From Paenarthrobacter nitroguajacolicus JCM 14115 (GTDB taxonomy: Bacteria > Actinomycetota > Actinomycetes > Actinomycetales > Micrococcaceae), in the NCBI GenBank assembly GCA_001313365.1, contig BBFS01000038.1:1-42161 (forward strand): a DNA stretch of 42,161 nucleotides, written 5' to 3'. The notes under the pieces are model-generated. The model searched no databases. It saw only the letters and a list, made by a program, of their open reading frames with translations, and was not told the DNA's origin. Shown here one piece after another: positions 28,243-37,701 of the stretch (position 1 is its first letter; each line of letters starts with the position of its first letter). A program made the position numbers and the translations under genes.

Positions 28243-29116
28243 TTACTTGCCCGTGCCTGCGGTGAGTCCGTCCTGCAACGCGCGCTGACCGAACATGAAC
28301 ACCACCAGCGCGGGAATCATGGAGAGGACAACGCCGGCCAGGACCACGGAGATGCTTCCGGTGCCGAGGTTGCCTTGGAGCGAGACCAAGCCCAGTGGCA
28401 ATGTGAAGTTCTGCTCGGAGATGGTCATGATGAGTGGCCGGAAGAACTCGTTCCAGTGGAAGTTGAACGCCAGGATGCCCACGATCGCCAGTCCCGGCAT
28501 GGCCAGCGGTGCGTACACGGAACGGAACGTCCGCCACGGCGAGGCGCCGTCGATCGCAGCCGCTTCAGCGAGCTCACCCGGCAACCCCATGAAGTACTGG
28601 CGCATCAGGAAGGTGCCGAACGCCGTCGGGATGGCCGGAATAATGAGTGCGAGCAATGTGTCCGAAAGCCCGACACCGCGGATCAGCATGAACACGGGAA
28701 CGATCGTGACCTGCACGGGCACCATCATGGTGGCCAGAACAATGGAGAACAGTGCGCCGCGACCCCGGAAGTTAAGGTGGGCAAAAGCGTAGCCCGCCAA
28801 CGCTGCGGTAATCATCTGCCCTACGGCAATGAGGCCCGTAACGAGCGCGCTGTTCACCACCAGTGCCACGATGTTGAGCTGCTTGAACACTTGCTCGTAT
28901 GAGGTCAGGTCCGGGTTCAGCGGCAGGAAGGCGGGCGGCAGCTGGAAGGATTCCGACGGCGGTCGCAGCGAGGTGGACAGCGTCCACAACACGGGGGCCC
29001 AGGACAAAGACGGACGCGATCAGCAAGACGATGACGCGGACGGCCACTGACCAGTCGCGCTTCTTCCGCTTTACTACAGGCGCCGTGGTGGTGACACGTT
29101 CTTGGAGGGTAGTCAT
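28243..29116 (-). CDS. CUT1 sugar ABC transporter permease (MalG/MsmG type)
   Basis: Second membrane subunit of the sugar importer. A basic N-terminus (VVKRKKRDWSV) precedes helix one (IVLLIASVFVLAPVLWTLSTS), then NSALVTGLIAVGQMITAALAGYAFA. The ATPase-contact loop is ELAEAAAIDGASPWRTF, followed by IVGILAFNFHWNEFFRPL and VVLAGVVLSMIPALVVFMF. About 290 residues. A break near 28995 lies between helix one and its N-terminus. ATG at 29116, 9 bases after the stop of the first permease gene. Confidence 0.9.
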
Positions 29117-29124
29117 GGCGGGCC

Positions 29125-30091
29125 TTACTGGTAGAAGACGAATCGTTTGCTGAGCCGGAACTGCGCGGCTGTGATGGCCATGATGATGAGCGTCAGGATC
29201 ACGCCGATCGCCGAGGCCTGGCCGAACTCGAGGCGCTGGAATGCGGATTCGAAGATCACCATCACGGCCGTGCGTGTCGAGTCGCCGGGTCCACCGCGGG
29301 TGAGCACGTAGGGCTGGTCGAACACCTGCAGTGCGTTGATGATCGCCATGACCGAGGCCACCAGGGTGGTGGGGCTCAGCAGCGGCAGGGTAACGAACCA
29401 GTGCTTGCGCCAGCCTGTCGCACCGTCGATCGACGCGGCCTCGTATGTCTCCACCGGAATCGAGGCAAGACCCCCCCCGATGAACAGCAGGAACGAGAAC
29501 CCGAAGTCCTGCCACACGTACACAAGAATCACGACGGCGGCCGACCCGCTTGGCGTCGTCAGCCACGGAACCGCTGGGATGCCGACTATGGACAGCAGCC
29601 AGTTCACGACGCCGAATTGTTCGTTGAAGAGGTACCGCATGAAGATCGATACCGACGCCGCGGACAGGATCAACGGGAAGAAGAAAGCGGAGCGGAAGAA
29701 CACCCTGAGCCAGGCCGGGAGCTTCTCCTGCACCATGATGGCCAGGCCAAGGGCCAGTCCGAGTTGGAGGCAACAGCCACCACCACGAACACGATGGTGT
29801 TGAGGAACGACACCCGGACGGTGGGGTCCTGGACCACCTCGGCGAAGTTGTCGAAACCCACGAACGTCGGTGCTGAGATGATGTCCCAGCGGAAGAATGC
29901 GAGCGCGATCGAGGCAACGATCGGCAGCAGGGTGAAGATGCCCATGCCCACGATGGTCGGCGCAAGGAAGGCCCAGGGTAGCCAGCGTTGCTGTACACGG
30001 CCGCGCTTGGAGCTTGTTCGTTCTTGTGGGCGGCATGGCGGCGGCCCGGCTCGCTCCCCGTCCCCGTAGGTGTACTGGTTGCGGTGCTCAT
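29125..30091 (-). CDS. CUT1 sugar ABC transporter permease (MalF/MsmF type)
   Basis: First membrane subunit. The long hydrophilic N-terminus (STATSTPTGTGSEPGRRHAA) is followed by the first helix (GMGIFTLLPIVASIALAFF), FLNTIVFVVVAVALQLGLALGLA and FRSAFFFPLILSAASVSIF. Then come VVILVYVWQDFGFSFLLFIGG, EAA loop TYEAASIDGATGWRKHWF and DQPYVLTRGGPG, typical of sugar permeases. It ends FRLSKRFVFYQ. About 320 residues. Breaks near 29955-29985 and 29770; an in-frame extra Gly at 29467 sits on an eight-base run. The ATG (30091) overlaps the binding-protein stop as ATGA. Confidence 0.9.
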
Positions 30092-31527
30092 GGCTGCCTC
30101 CTTAGGGCCAGTTCAAGGTCGCGCTGCATGGAACTGAGGGCGTCCTTGAGTTGCCGCTCGTCACCACTGACAGCCAGGCTTACGTTTTTCATCAGGCGGT
30201 TTCGACGGCGGCCTGCTGGGGGTGGCGCTGGAATGGGACCTGTGGTGGGAAACTTGTCCAGGGTGTCGTAGAAGACCTTCCAGTTCCGCGGACCGGTTCC
30301 GGCGTAGAGCTGCTCGTTGACCATGGAGCGCCGGGCGGGTGTGGTGTTCGGCGTGGGGAACACGATCTGCATGGCTTCGCGGCTGGAGCTGAACTTCACC
30401 CATTCCCAGGCGGCATCTTTGTCCTTGGCGGTCTTCATGATCGCGTAACCGGCCGTGCCGAACTGGTGCCGCTGGGTCCGCCACTTGGGGGGGAAGAACT
30501 GGACGTCGAAGTCGTTCTCCGTCATCCCGGCCTCGTGGAGGCCTTGCACCCAGTAGCCGCCCGCCGGCGTCGTACCTATCCTGTTGGAGGCGAAGAGGCC
30601 GATCAGGCGCTGCCGCCGCCTTCCTCCGGCCGGACACCCAATCCGTCCTTGACGAGTCCGCGGAGGTAGTCGAAGGATTCGAAGACGCGGGGGATCATCG
30701 GCGTTGGGTTCGAGCCACTGGTAGCCGCCGGAGCGGAGGCTGCGCGTGGGGGGGTCGTTGGCGTAGAAGCGTCCCACAGCCATTCGCCGCCCGGGGGGGA
30801 CTTGGTTTCCTTGAGGAAGCTGGTGTCGTTCGCGTACAGCCACGGCACCACTCCGCCGAAGAGACGGTTGGTCCAGTAGTAGGGGGGGGTGAAGTCGGCT
30901 GGTTTGGCCTTCTTCATCGCGGCGAGTGTGCTGCGGAAGTCCGTGTGCGTCCAGTTGTCGGAGGGCCGTTCCAGGCCCGCCGAGCGGAGCGATGCGGTGT
31001 TGTAGTACATGTTGGCTGCATTCCAGTCGATGGGGGGGAGCTGGAACAGGCTGCCTTTGTACATGAACGCTTCCACCAGGCTGGGGGGGTGGACGTCCTC
31101 GAAGTATTCCTTCATATGGTCGGCGTCGCGGCGCAGGTACTCATCCAGCGGGTGGGCCAGCTTCTCGGCGAAGAGCTGGGCGCCTTCCGTTGCCACGTAC
31201 ACCACGTCCGGCGGCGTCCCTGCGGCAACCATGGTGAGGATCTTGGTGAAGAAGTCCTTCCAGTCCACGGCCTGGATCGCCTGGACCTTGACCTTGATTT
31301 CGGGGGGGTGGACCTTCGCGAAAGCGTCAATGACTTTCTGGCGGGCTGCGGCGTCTGCGGCGGTGCCCATGATGGCGATGCTGAGGCTGTTGTCTCCCCG
31401 GCCTGGAATGTCGGTCCCCCGTCAGGCGCGGCCACGACGCCGCGGTGACTCCAACAATTCCGGCGCCGAGGGCTGTGAGGGCACTTCTACGTGTGAATTC
31501 ACGCAAAGCCCTATTGGTTCCCGACAT
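30088..31527 (-). CDS. CUT1 sugar ABC transporter substrate-binding protein
   Basis: Extracellular solute-binding protein family 1. The N-terminus REFTRRSALTALGAGIVGVTAA has a twin-arginine-type signal, suggesting export by Tat. The mature part has VKVQAIQAVDWKDFFTKIL, VAAGTPPDVVYVATEG, LFQLPPIDWNAANMYYN and GYAIMKTAKDKDAAWEWVKF, all characteristic. About 475 residues. Breaks near 31405, 30745, 30605 and 30235; residue duplications HPPEI, LPPIDW and HPPSL fall on seven-base runs. The start ATG 31527 is supported by GGGAAGGAA 7 bases upstream, in preference to the GTG further up that would lie inside the operator. First gene of the operon. Confidence 0.88.
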
Positions 31528-31540
31528 GTGGATTTCCTTC

Positions 31541-31556
31541 CCTAACACGTGTTAGG
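31541..31556. promoter_or_regulatory. Operator O1 of the sugar operon
   Basis: Perfect 16-bp palindrome CCTAACACGTGTTAGG with a central CG, the usual form of LacI-family operators. It sits between the -10 and the ribosome binding site of the binding-protein gene, covering the expected transcription start. Confidence 0.82.
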
Positions 31557-31558
31557 AA

Positions 31559-31587
31559 GCTTAAACCTGTGACCTAACACGCGTCAA
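31559..31587 (-). promoter_or_regulatory. Predicted promoter of the sugar operon
   Basis: On the minus strand TTGACG (31587-31582) and TTAAGC (31564-31559) are separated by exactly 17 bases. The -35 hexamer lies inside operator O2, and operator O1 follows the -10 by two bases, so a bound repressor would block both ends of the promoter. Confidence 0.65.
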
Positions 31588-31588
31588 G
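31573..31588. promoter_or_regulatory. Operator O2 of the sugar operon
   Basis: CCTAACACGCGTCAAG matches the O1 palindrome at 13 of 16 positions. Its centre is 32 bp from the centre of O1, about three helical turns, so two repressor dimers would sit on the same face of the DNA. Confidence 0.7.
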
Positions 31589-31683
31589 CGTCACAGGAAT
31601 GTTGCCGACGTCTCACCAGGACCCGCCACGCTCGAGGGGTGACTCACACGAGCCGTCCAGAGAACTGTGGCAGTCTAGTCAGA

Positions 31684-32595
31684 ATGAGTTCCCAGCAATT
31701 CCGCACCAGCGGGAGGTCGAGCACACGGCCGCTTCAAGGACGCGACGCAGGCGCCGGTAAAGGCTTCCTCTTTTGCCTCGCTACGATCGCCAGCGCCGTT
31801 GGCCTGGCCGCGACGTACTACTTCTTTGTGCGCACCACCGCAGGCCAGTTCATTGACGAGTCCGCACTGGTCGAAGCAACCGTACTGGGCGGAACAGCCG
31901 GCAGGGCCTCCACCGAATTCCTGGACATGCTTCCCATGCTCTCACTGGCCATCGCCGCGATCATGGTCCTCTTCGTGACCGTCGCCCGCCGACGCTGGAC
32001 CGCAGCCGGAATCGCAGTCGCAGCGTGCATCGCCGCCAACGCCGCCACGCAGATCCTCAAGCTCCTCATCCCGGACAGGCCCGACCGCGCGTCCAGACAC
32101 TTGAACTGAACTCACTCCCCTCCGGGCACACCACGTTGGCCGCCTCCGCTGCAGCTGCGGTGTTCCTGATGGTTTCGCCCCCGCTGGCGTCCATTGGCAG
32201 GCTTCCTCGGCAGCACGTTCGCAGTAGCCACGGGAGTCTCCACACTCATCAACCAGTGGCATCGCCCCGCCGACGTCGTCGCTGCTTTCCTGGTGGTAGC
32301 CGCCGTCATGCTCCCCCCCGCGGGTTGGCTCATCCTCCGCACCGGCAACAGCTGGAATGTGTGGAAGGGGTACGGCGAGCACTGGGCCGCCTCGCGACTG
32401 TGGGTATGGCTCACTGTTGCGGCGCTTGTGATCGCCGGCTTCGTGGCGGTCTACTCGCTGCTGCAGGTGCCCGACCTCAGCACAGACAGCACCATCGACT
32501 ACTTCTGGGCGGGCACCGCCTTCATCGTGATCGCCGGATACCTGTCTGCGCTCGGCGGCACGTGGTTGTTCGGCCTGGCGGCGCGCAAGGGCTAG
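31684..32595 (+). CDS. PAP2-family membrane phosphatase
   Basis: Integral membrane phosphatase of the PAP2 family, likely acting on lipid or polyprenyl phosphates at the outer face of the membrane. Motifs are LKLLIPDRP (phosphate-binding Lys/Arg segment), NSLPSGHTT (active PSGH) and INQWHRPADVVAA (His and Asp of the third motif; the usual Ser-Arg before it is Asn-Gln here). It has six hydrophobic helices and a distinct C-terminal pair (WLTVAALVIAGFVAVYSLL, IVIAGYLSALGGTW). About 304 residues. Breaks near 32085 and 32200. The start is ATG 31684; a few bases upstream lies AGTCAGA only. Divergent from the sugar operon. Confidence 0.85.
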
Positions 32596-32604
32596 CGCGT
32601 TATT

Positions 32605-32681
32605 GCGACGGCGGCGCACCCTTCGCGCCCCACGCACCACAAGCACGACGGCGGCGCTCCCCTTCGCGCCCCCACGCACCA
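32605..32681. repeat. GC-rich direct repeat after the PAP2 gene
   Basis: Two imperfect copies of a unit of about 37 bp (first ending at about 32640, second about 32643-32681), sharing CGACGGCGGCGC, CCTTCGCGCCCC and ACGCACCA. The second has extra C residues in two runs. A related GC-rich unit recurs at the right end of the window (41980-42161). Confidence 0.65.
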
Positions 32682-32728
32682 GTGGTTACGGGGGCGGTCG
32701 GCGCTAAAGGGCGCGCAGTCCCAGGGTA

Positions 32729-33016
32729 TTAATCCGCCGGCCCTACTGAGTCGAAGAACTTGGGCTCCTCCGCAGGAGCAGATCCAGCACGCGCCCGCGC
32801 CTGCTCATGGATGAAGTGCCGATCCTCATCCGTGAGGTGCGTGCCACCGTGGGCATCGACACCTTCGTTCTCTCCCGTTTCCCCCCCGTTAATGATCGCT
32901 GTGACAGTCCTCGGCACAATCATGGTTCCCGGATTTTCGATGAGCCACTGCTGCGTGTCCGGTGAGAGCTGGTCCCAAAATTCTTTGATGTGCATAACAA
33001 TCAGCACTGCCTTCAT
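32729..33016 (-). CDS. Small hypothetical protein
   Basis: Up to 95 residues, intact frame. MHIKEFWDQLSPDTQQWLIENPG, then MIVPRTVTAIINGGETGEN, THLTDEDRHFIHEQARARAG and a C-terminal FFDSVGPAD. It is acidic with two likely helices and no membrane segment. Not recognised. The ATG at 33016 and the internal ATG at 32995 (MHIKEF) are both possible; AAGG precedes the second at 13 bases. A possible extra Gly sits on the run at 32881. It stands alone between PAP2 and the divergent acyltransferase. Confidence 0.6.
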   Translation of the reverse strand: MKAVLIVMHIKEFWDQLSPDTQQWLIENPGTMIVPRTVTAIINGGETGENEGVDAHGGTHLTDEDRHFIHEQARARAGSAPAEEPKFFDSVGPAD

Positions 33017-33217
33017 TGGTGGGGGGGTGGATTCATGAAATGCGCCGCGTGAAACCTCGAGTGATCGTGAGTGCGGTCCTCTCCAAGGCTACGCCCGGCC
33101 ATGCCTATCCTGACCCGTAAGTTCCAACGTTTCTGAGGATTACGTCGACTGGCCGTTCTTCATGGGTTACAGTTATTCCAATCGATGGACAAACAGTGGC
33201 TAATCCCAGGAGCTCCC

Positions 33218-34582
33218 ATGTCATCTACCCTCAGATCCGCCTCGCACCGAAGTGATGCCCAAGATCTCGCCGTCCCGGCTCCCGCGATTTGGTGGTCGAC
33301 TTCATCCGCGTCGCCTGCATGTTTGCCGTTGTTGCCGTTCATTTGCTCATGATGGGGGGATCAGCGTGGACGAGTCCGGCATCGGCGTGGGCAATCCCCT
33401 TACATCCCTTAGCTGGTTTGCCCAAGGGACATGGTTCGGCCAGGTCATGCCGCTCTTCTTCGTGGTGGGCGGCTTTGCTTCGCTCACGTCGTGGCGCAGC
33501 TGCAACGCAAGGGCGGTGACGCTGGCGACTACCTCAGAAACCGGGTGCTGCGACTGGTCCGACCCACGGTCGCCCTTTACATCTTCCTCGCCATTGCGCT
33601 GTGGAGTGCGACGGCGGCTGGTGTCCCCCCCGCTGATCTGCTCGCCGTTATCGCTGCGGGCGCCGGCGTGCAGCTGTGGTTCCTGGCCGCGTACCTGATC
33701 TGCCAGGCCATGGTTCCTACGATGGCCAGGTTTCACGAGGCAGCGCCCTACCGGACCATCGCAGCGCTGGCTGCGGGCGCCGTCGTCGTTGATGTTCTTC
33801 GTTTGGGCTTGGAGCGCAACCCGTGGGGCTTCGATTCGAACCCGATCGGCCTGCTGAACATGGTGTTCGTTTGGGGACTTCTGCAGCAGCTGGGGTTTTT
33901 TTACGCCGACGGCTTCTTTGACCGCTTCGCCAAGTGGAAGCTCGTTGTTGCCGCTGGCGGCTGCTACGCCGTGATGGTTCCGCTGACGCACGCCGGTCCC
34001 TATCCCGTGGACATGCTGACCAGCCAAAACCCGCCCATGTTCCCGCTGATCCTGGTGGGGGGGCTGGCCCACATTCTTTTGGTGAAAGCCGTCTATCCGG
34101 TGCTGCAGCGATGCGTGGGCGTCGGCTGGGTGCAGAAGGTGATGTTCGTGGTGGGTAGCCGGGCAATGACCATTTACCTGTGGCACCTGCCGTTGATCAT
34201 CGCAATGTTTGGGATTGCACTGGTCCTTCGCCTGCCGTTCCCCCGAGCCCGCCGGCACCGAGTGGTGGCTCAGCCGGCCACTGTTTTATGTGGCCGCGTG
34301 GGCGATGGTGCTGCTGGTTTCCACCCCTCTGGTCCGACTGGAGCTCGCAAGCACTGCACTGGCCCCCGGTGCGTCCAGGCCGGCCATGTGGCGCATCGTT
34401 GCCGGAACTGTCCTGGCCATCGTCCCGCCGTTCGTGGTGATGAGGTCGGCGCTTGACGTCGTGAATGCTACGTGGGGGGGCTCGTGCTGCTGGTGATCGC
34501 CGTGGCTCTGGTGTCCGGTAAGGTTCCGGACCGGGCGTGGAAGACTCCGCGGGTTCTCTCAACGGGATCCGTGGCTTCCTGA
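33218..34582 (+). CDS. Acyltransferase-3 family membrane protein
   Basis: Multispanning O-acyltransferase of the OafA/OatA-like family, which adds acetyl or succinyl groups to cell-surface polysaccharides, lipids or antibiotics. The start MSSTLRSASH at 33218 has AGGAG 7 bases upstream. The family opening is DLVVDFIRVACMFAVVAVH (Arg in helix one, catalytic His nearby), then QVMPLFFVVGGFAS and YLRNRVLRLVRPT. The late motif is AMTIYLWHLPLI. About ten helices; about 455 residues ending STGSVAS. Breaks near 33275, 33357 (six-base run), 33490, 34240 and 34475. No glycosyl or polysaccharide genes adjoin it, so the acceptor is unknown. Confidence 0.87.
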
Positions 34583-34655
34583 CCTTCTTTGAAAGCCAAA
34601 CGCCGCGAACAACCTGATCAGGTTGTTCGGCGGCCGTTGTTGGTCAAAGAGGGTC
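34581..34655. terminator. Double-stem structure between convergent genes
   Basis: The outer stem pairs GACCTTCTTTGA with TCAAAGAGGGTC, and the inner part contains a perfect 22-bp palindrome around CTGATCAG (about 34608-34629) flanked by CGCCG/CGGCG. It starts at the acyltransferase stop and ends 27 bases before the subtilase stop, so it probably terminates both directions. Confidence 0.75.
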
Positions 34656-34681
34656 ACTAAGCAGCGACCTCATACGAGGAG

Positions 34682-37495
34682 CTACGGCATGCGGTACAGG
34701 AATGCTGCCATGGCGTCGCGGTTGATGGGTGAAAGCGGTTTGTAGCTGCGTGAGCCATTGGCTTCCAGCCAGCCTGTGGAGATTTCCATCTCCAGCATCC
34801 AAGCCATTTCCTTGTAGAACTGCTGCGTGGTGAGCACATCGTGGAACGGTGACGTAGCGGGTTCCTGGAAGTCCGGCTTCTCAGCCAAGCGGTAGAGGAA
34901 TGCCGCCATGGCATCACGGTTGATCGGAGTCAGGGGCCTGTAGGTCTTGGAGCCGTCGCCCTCCGTCCAACCCGAGGAGATTCCCTTTTCCGCCAGCCAG
35001 GCCATCTCTTTGTAGAACTGCTGGGTGGTGGATACGTCCTTGAACGGCGACTGAGCCGGTGCGGTGTAGTCAGGGGAACCGGCGATGCGGTATAGGAACG
35101 CTGCCATGGCATCGCGGTTGATCGCGGTCAGTGGGCGATAGGTGACAGAGTTGTCCGCCTCAACCAGCCCTTGGAGATTCCAGCGTCAGCCATCCATGCC
35201 ATCTCCCGGTAGAACTGCTGAGTTGTCAGCACATCCTTGAAGGGCGATACAGCGGGAGGCACAAAGTCCGGGCCTTGGCGCTGAAGCGTTCCGTCCACTC
35301 CACAGTCGAACCTGCTTTGAGCACGAAACCATCCTTTGCCGCTGCCGTGACCGTGATCCGGCCTGTTGCTGGATGGGTTCCCGGCGTAGCACCTCACCTG
35401 CGACGCGGTACTCAACACCCTCCGTTTCAGGGATGGTGTAGGTGTCCTGGTCGGTAAGCGGAGCGTCCACGAACTCAACTGCCGCGGGGGTTACAGCCTT
35501 GTCAGCCGGCAGGACTGCAGCAGTCGCTTCGCTGGTCAAGGACACCGTGGTGTGGCCAAGCTTGGTGCCGGTCACCGTCACGGTGATCGTCGCACCGATG
35601 TCAGTCTCCGTGATGCTGTACTGGGAACCTGTGGCTCCGGCTATCGGATCCTCGTTACGCTTCCATTCGTATGCGAGGGCTACCGGAGCCGGCCCCCCCA
35701 GGGCTGCACGTCTGCTTTCAAGACACTGCCGACATAGGCTGGGCCAGTGATCTTCGGGGCTACGGAGTAGATATCCGCAGGCGTGATGGGGGCAGTAGGG
35801 GGCTGAGGTTGCCGGCACGCTCGCGGCATACGTCTTCGCTCCGGTTACCCTCACCGAGATGACTGCGTTTGCGTCTTCGGGGGCAAGCACGTACTGGTCA
35901 AGCCTCTGGTAGGGAATGGGCTCCCCCCCGTTGCGCAGCCATTGGTAGCTCTTGAGTACCTGGCCTGGGCTCCAGTATCCCGGATTGGCGGTCAGCATCG
36001 CGCCCACCTTTGTCTGACCATAGATGGTGGGCGTTCCTGGAATAATGGGCGCTACATCTTCAGCGAGCATTTTGAGGGCCTTGCCAGCGTCCACAAAACC
36101 GGCCCCGCAGTTACAGTTGTAGACCGGCCGGGCTGTCTCCTTCATACGCTGTTCGATGTCGGCGGGGGGGTCAACGCGGGCAGCTTGGAGTACATCATCG
36201 CGGCCACCGCAGCTACATGCGGGGCAGCCATGGAGGTGCCTTCTTTGAGGTAGTAGTCCTCGGTCGTGGCTATATCCAGACCATCGTTCAGCGTTGACAC
36301 GATGCCGTCGGCACCGGAAAACCTCATGTCGCCACCCGGCGCAGCAACATCTACGTTCACACCGAAGTTGGAGTAATAGGCCTTGTTGCCGTCCTTCTTG
36401 GTAGCGCCCACAACCAAGACGTTTTTGCAGTTGGCCGGCCTGACCTGCGATGCGTCAATGTTCTCGTTGCCCGCAGCGACTACTACAGAGGCACCCTTGC
36501 CGCGGGCAAAATCTGCTGCATTCTGGTACGAAGCCGGGCAAACTCCGCGGCCGCCGAGGCTGAGGTTGATAACGCGTGCGGGATTGCGTTTGCAGGGACT
36601 CCGGCAACAGTTCCGCCGGCGGCCCAGACGATCGCGTCGGCAATGTCTGAAATGTAGCCGCCACAGATACCCAGCGCTCGAACCGGGACAATCTTTGCCT
36701 TGGGGGGGCTACCCCCGGCAACACCCTTGCCGTTCCCGGCAACCGCACCAATAATTCCGGCCACGTGTGTTCCGTGCCATGAAGAATACTCTGCGGGCCA
36801 TCCGGTGCCGCACTGCCCGTAGTATGTCCCATCGCCTTCATCACGCGGGTTTGAGTCACGGCCGTTACCGTCGCGGGCTATTTCCGGCTCGCTGATCATG
36901 TCGTAGCCGGGAAGGACGTTCGCGTTCAAGTCGCTGTGGTTCAGGATGCCGCTGTCGATAACCGCAACAACGCTCCCCTCACCCTGGCTTACATCCCACG
37001 CACCAAGTACGCCCATGCCACCGTTACCTGTGCCGTGCGCCCACTGGAGGTTGTAATAGGTGTCATTAGGCGAGGTAGCAAACGGCCTCATGATGGAGTC
37101 AGGCTCGGCGTACTCAACGCTCGGGTCAGCCGCCAAAGTGGAAACGAGCTCGCTGGCTTCTGCCGCACCGAGTTTCCGATCGGTCCTGACCACTTCTTCA
37201 CCTGTGGCCATGGTGCGCACGGATTCAACAGGTACGCCCACGACACTGGCCGCCCGGCCGAACGACGACTTCCGGTCGGCCGATTGAATGCCGTCCCGTT
37301 CTTTGAACTTCACGATGAACTGATCCGTGGGAATTTCCTCGGCACTAGTGGACATCGTTTTAGGTGCGGCACTCGGCATAGGCGCCGGTGCTTCATCCGC
37401 TACGGCCGGGAGCGCCGGAAGGGCGGCACCAACCAGGCGATAACGCCCGCAACAATTACTTGAGAGCGCACACTGGCTCTCCGTCGGATCTGCAT
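34682..37495 (-). CDS. Secreted subtilisin-like (S8) protease with SLH repeats, copy 1
   Basis: Modular exported protease of about 930 residues. Order: signal peptide (MQIRRRASVRSQVIVAGV, ending near PAVADEAPAP); I9-like propeptide (IPTDQFIVKFKERDG to DPSVEYAEPD); catalytic domain with Asp in VVAVIDSGILNHSDL, His in HGTHVAGIIGAVAGNG and Ser in GTSMAAPHVAAVAAM. Two Ig-like modules follow (YQWLRNGGEPIP, YEWKRNEDPIAG), then three or so SLH-type repeats (FKDVLTTQQFYKEMAW... INRDAMAAFLYR) ending FLYRMP. The SLH part should hold it at the cell wall. At least eight breaks (for example 37430, 36600, 36155, 35790, 35270, 35165). The start is supported by GAGGG upstream and by the paralogue. Confidence 0.9.
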
Positions 37496-37607
37496 TAACC
37501 AGCGCCCTCTACTCAAACGCCCCATGAGCGCGGAAAAATGGCCGCGAGAGTGCGGCCAGCATGAGTTTAGCCACAGTTTGGACTTTCCTGCGAATTCCCT
37601 GTGAGTC
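37475..37607. repeat. Duplicated upstream region of the subtilase gene, copy 1
   Basis: About 130 bp covering the first codons and leader of subtilase copy 1. It is about 90 percent identical to 40503-40638 before subtilase copy 2. It contains a hairpin TGGCCGC-GAGAGT-GCGGCCA (37539-37558) followed on the minus strand by TTTTT, and a possible -10 TAAACT just before it. One run is four C here and eight C in the other copy. Confidence 0.8.
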
Positions 37608-37626
37608 TATGAGGTCGCTTCAAAAA

Positions 37627-37675
37627 TGGCCGGGGGGGCCAGCTGCAGAAAGTCCTGCAACCGGCCCCGGTTGAT
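37627..37675 (-). terminator. Terminator of subtilase copy 2
   Basis: On the minus strand CCGGGGCCGGTTGCAG pairs with CTGCAGCTGGCC...CCGG (two wobbles), followed by CATTTTTG. The second arm has seven C where four would pair exactly. Confidence 0.8.
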
Positions 37676-37701
37676 TTTCGCTTGTTCCTCGCGATCGTGC
37701 G

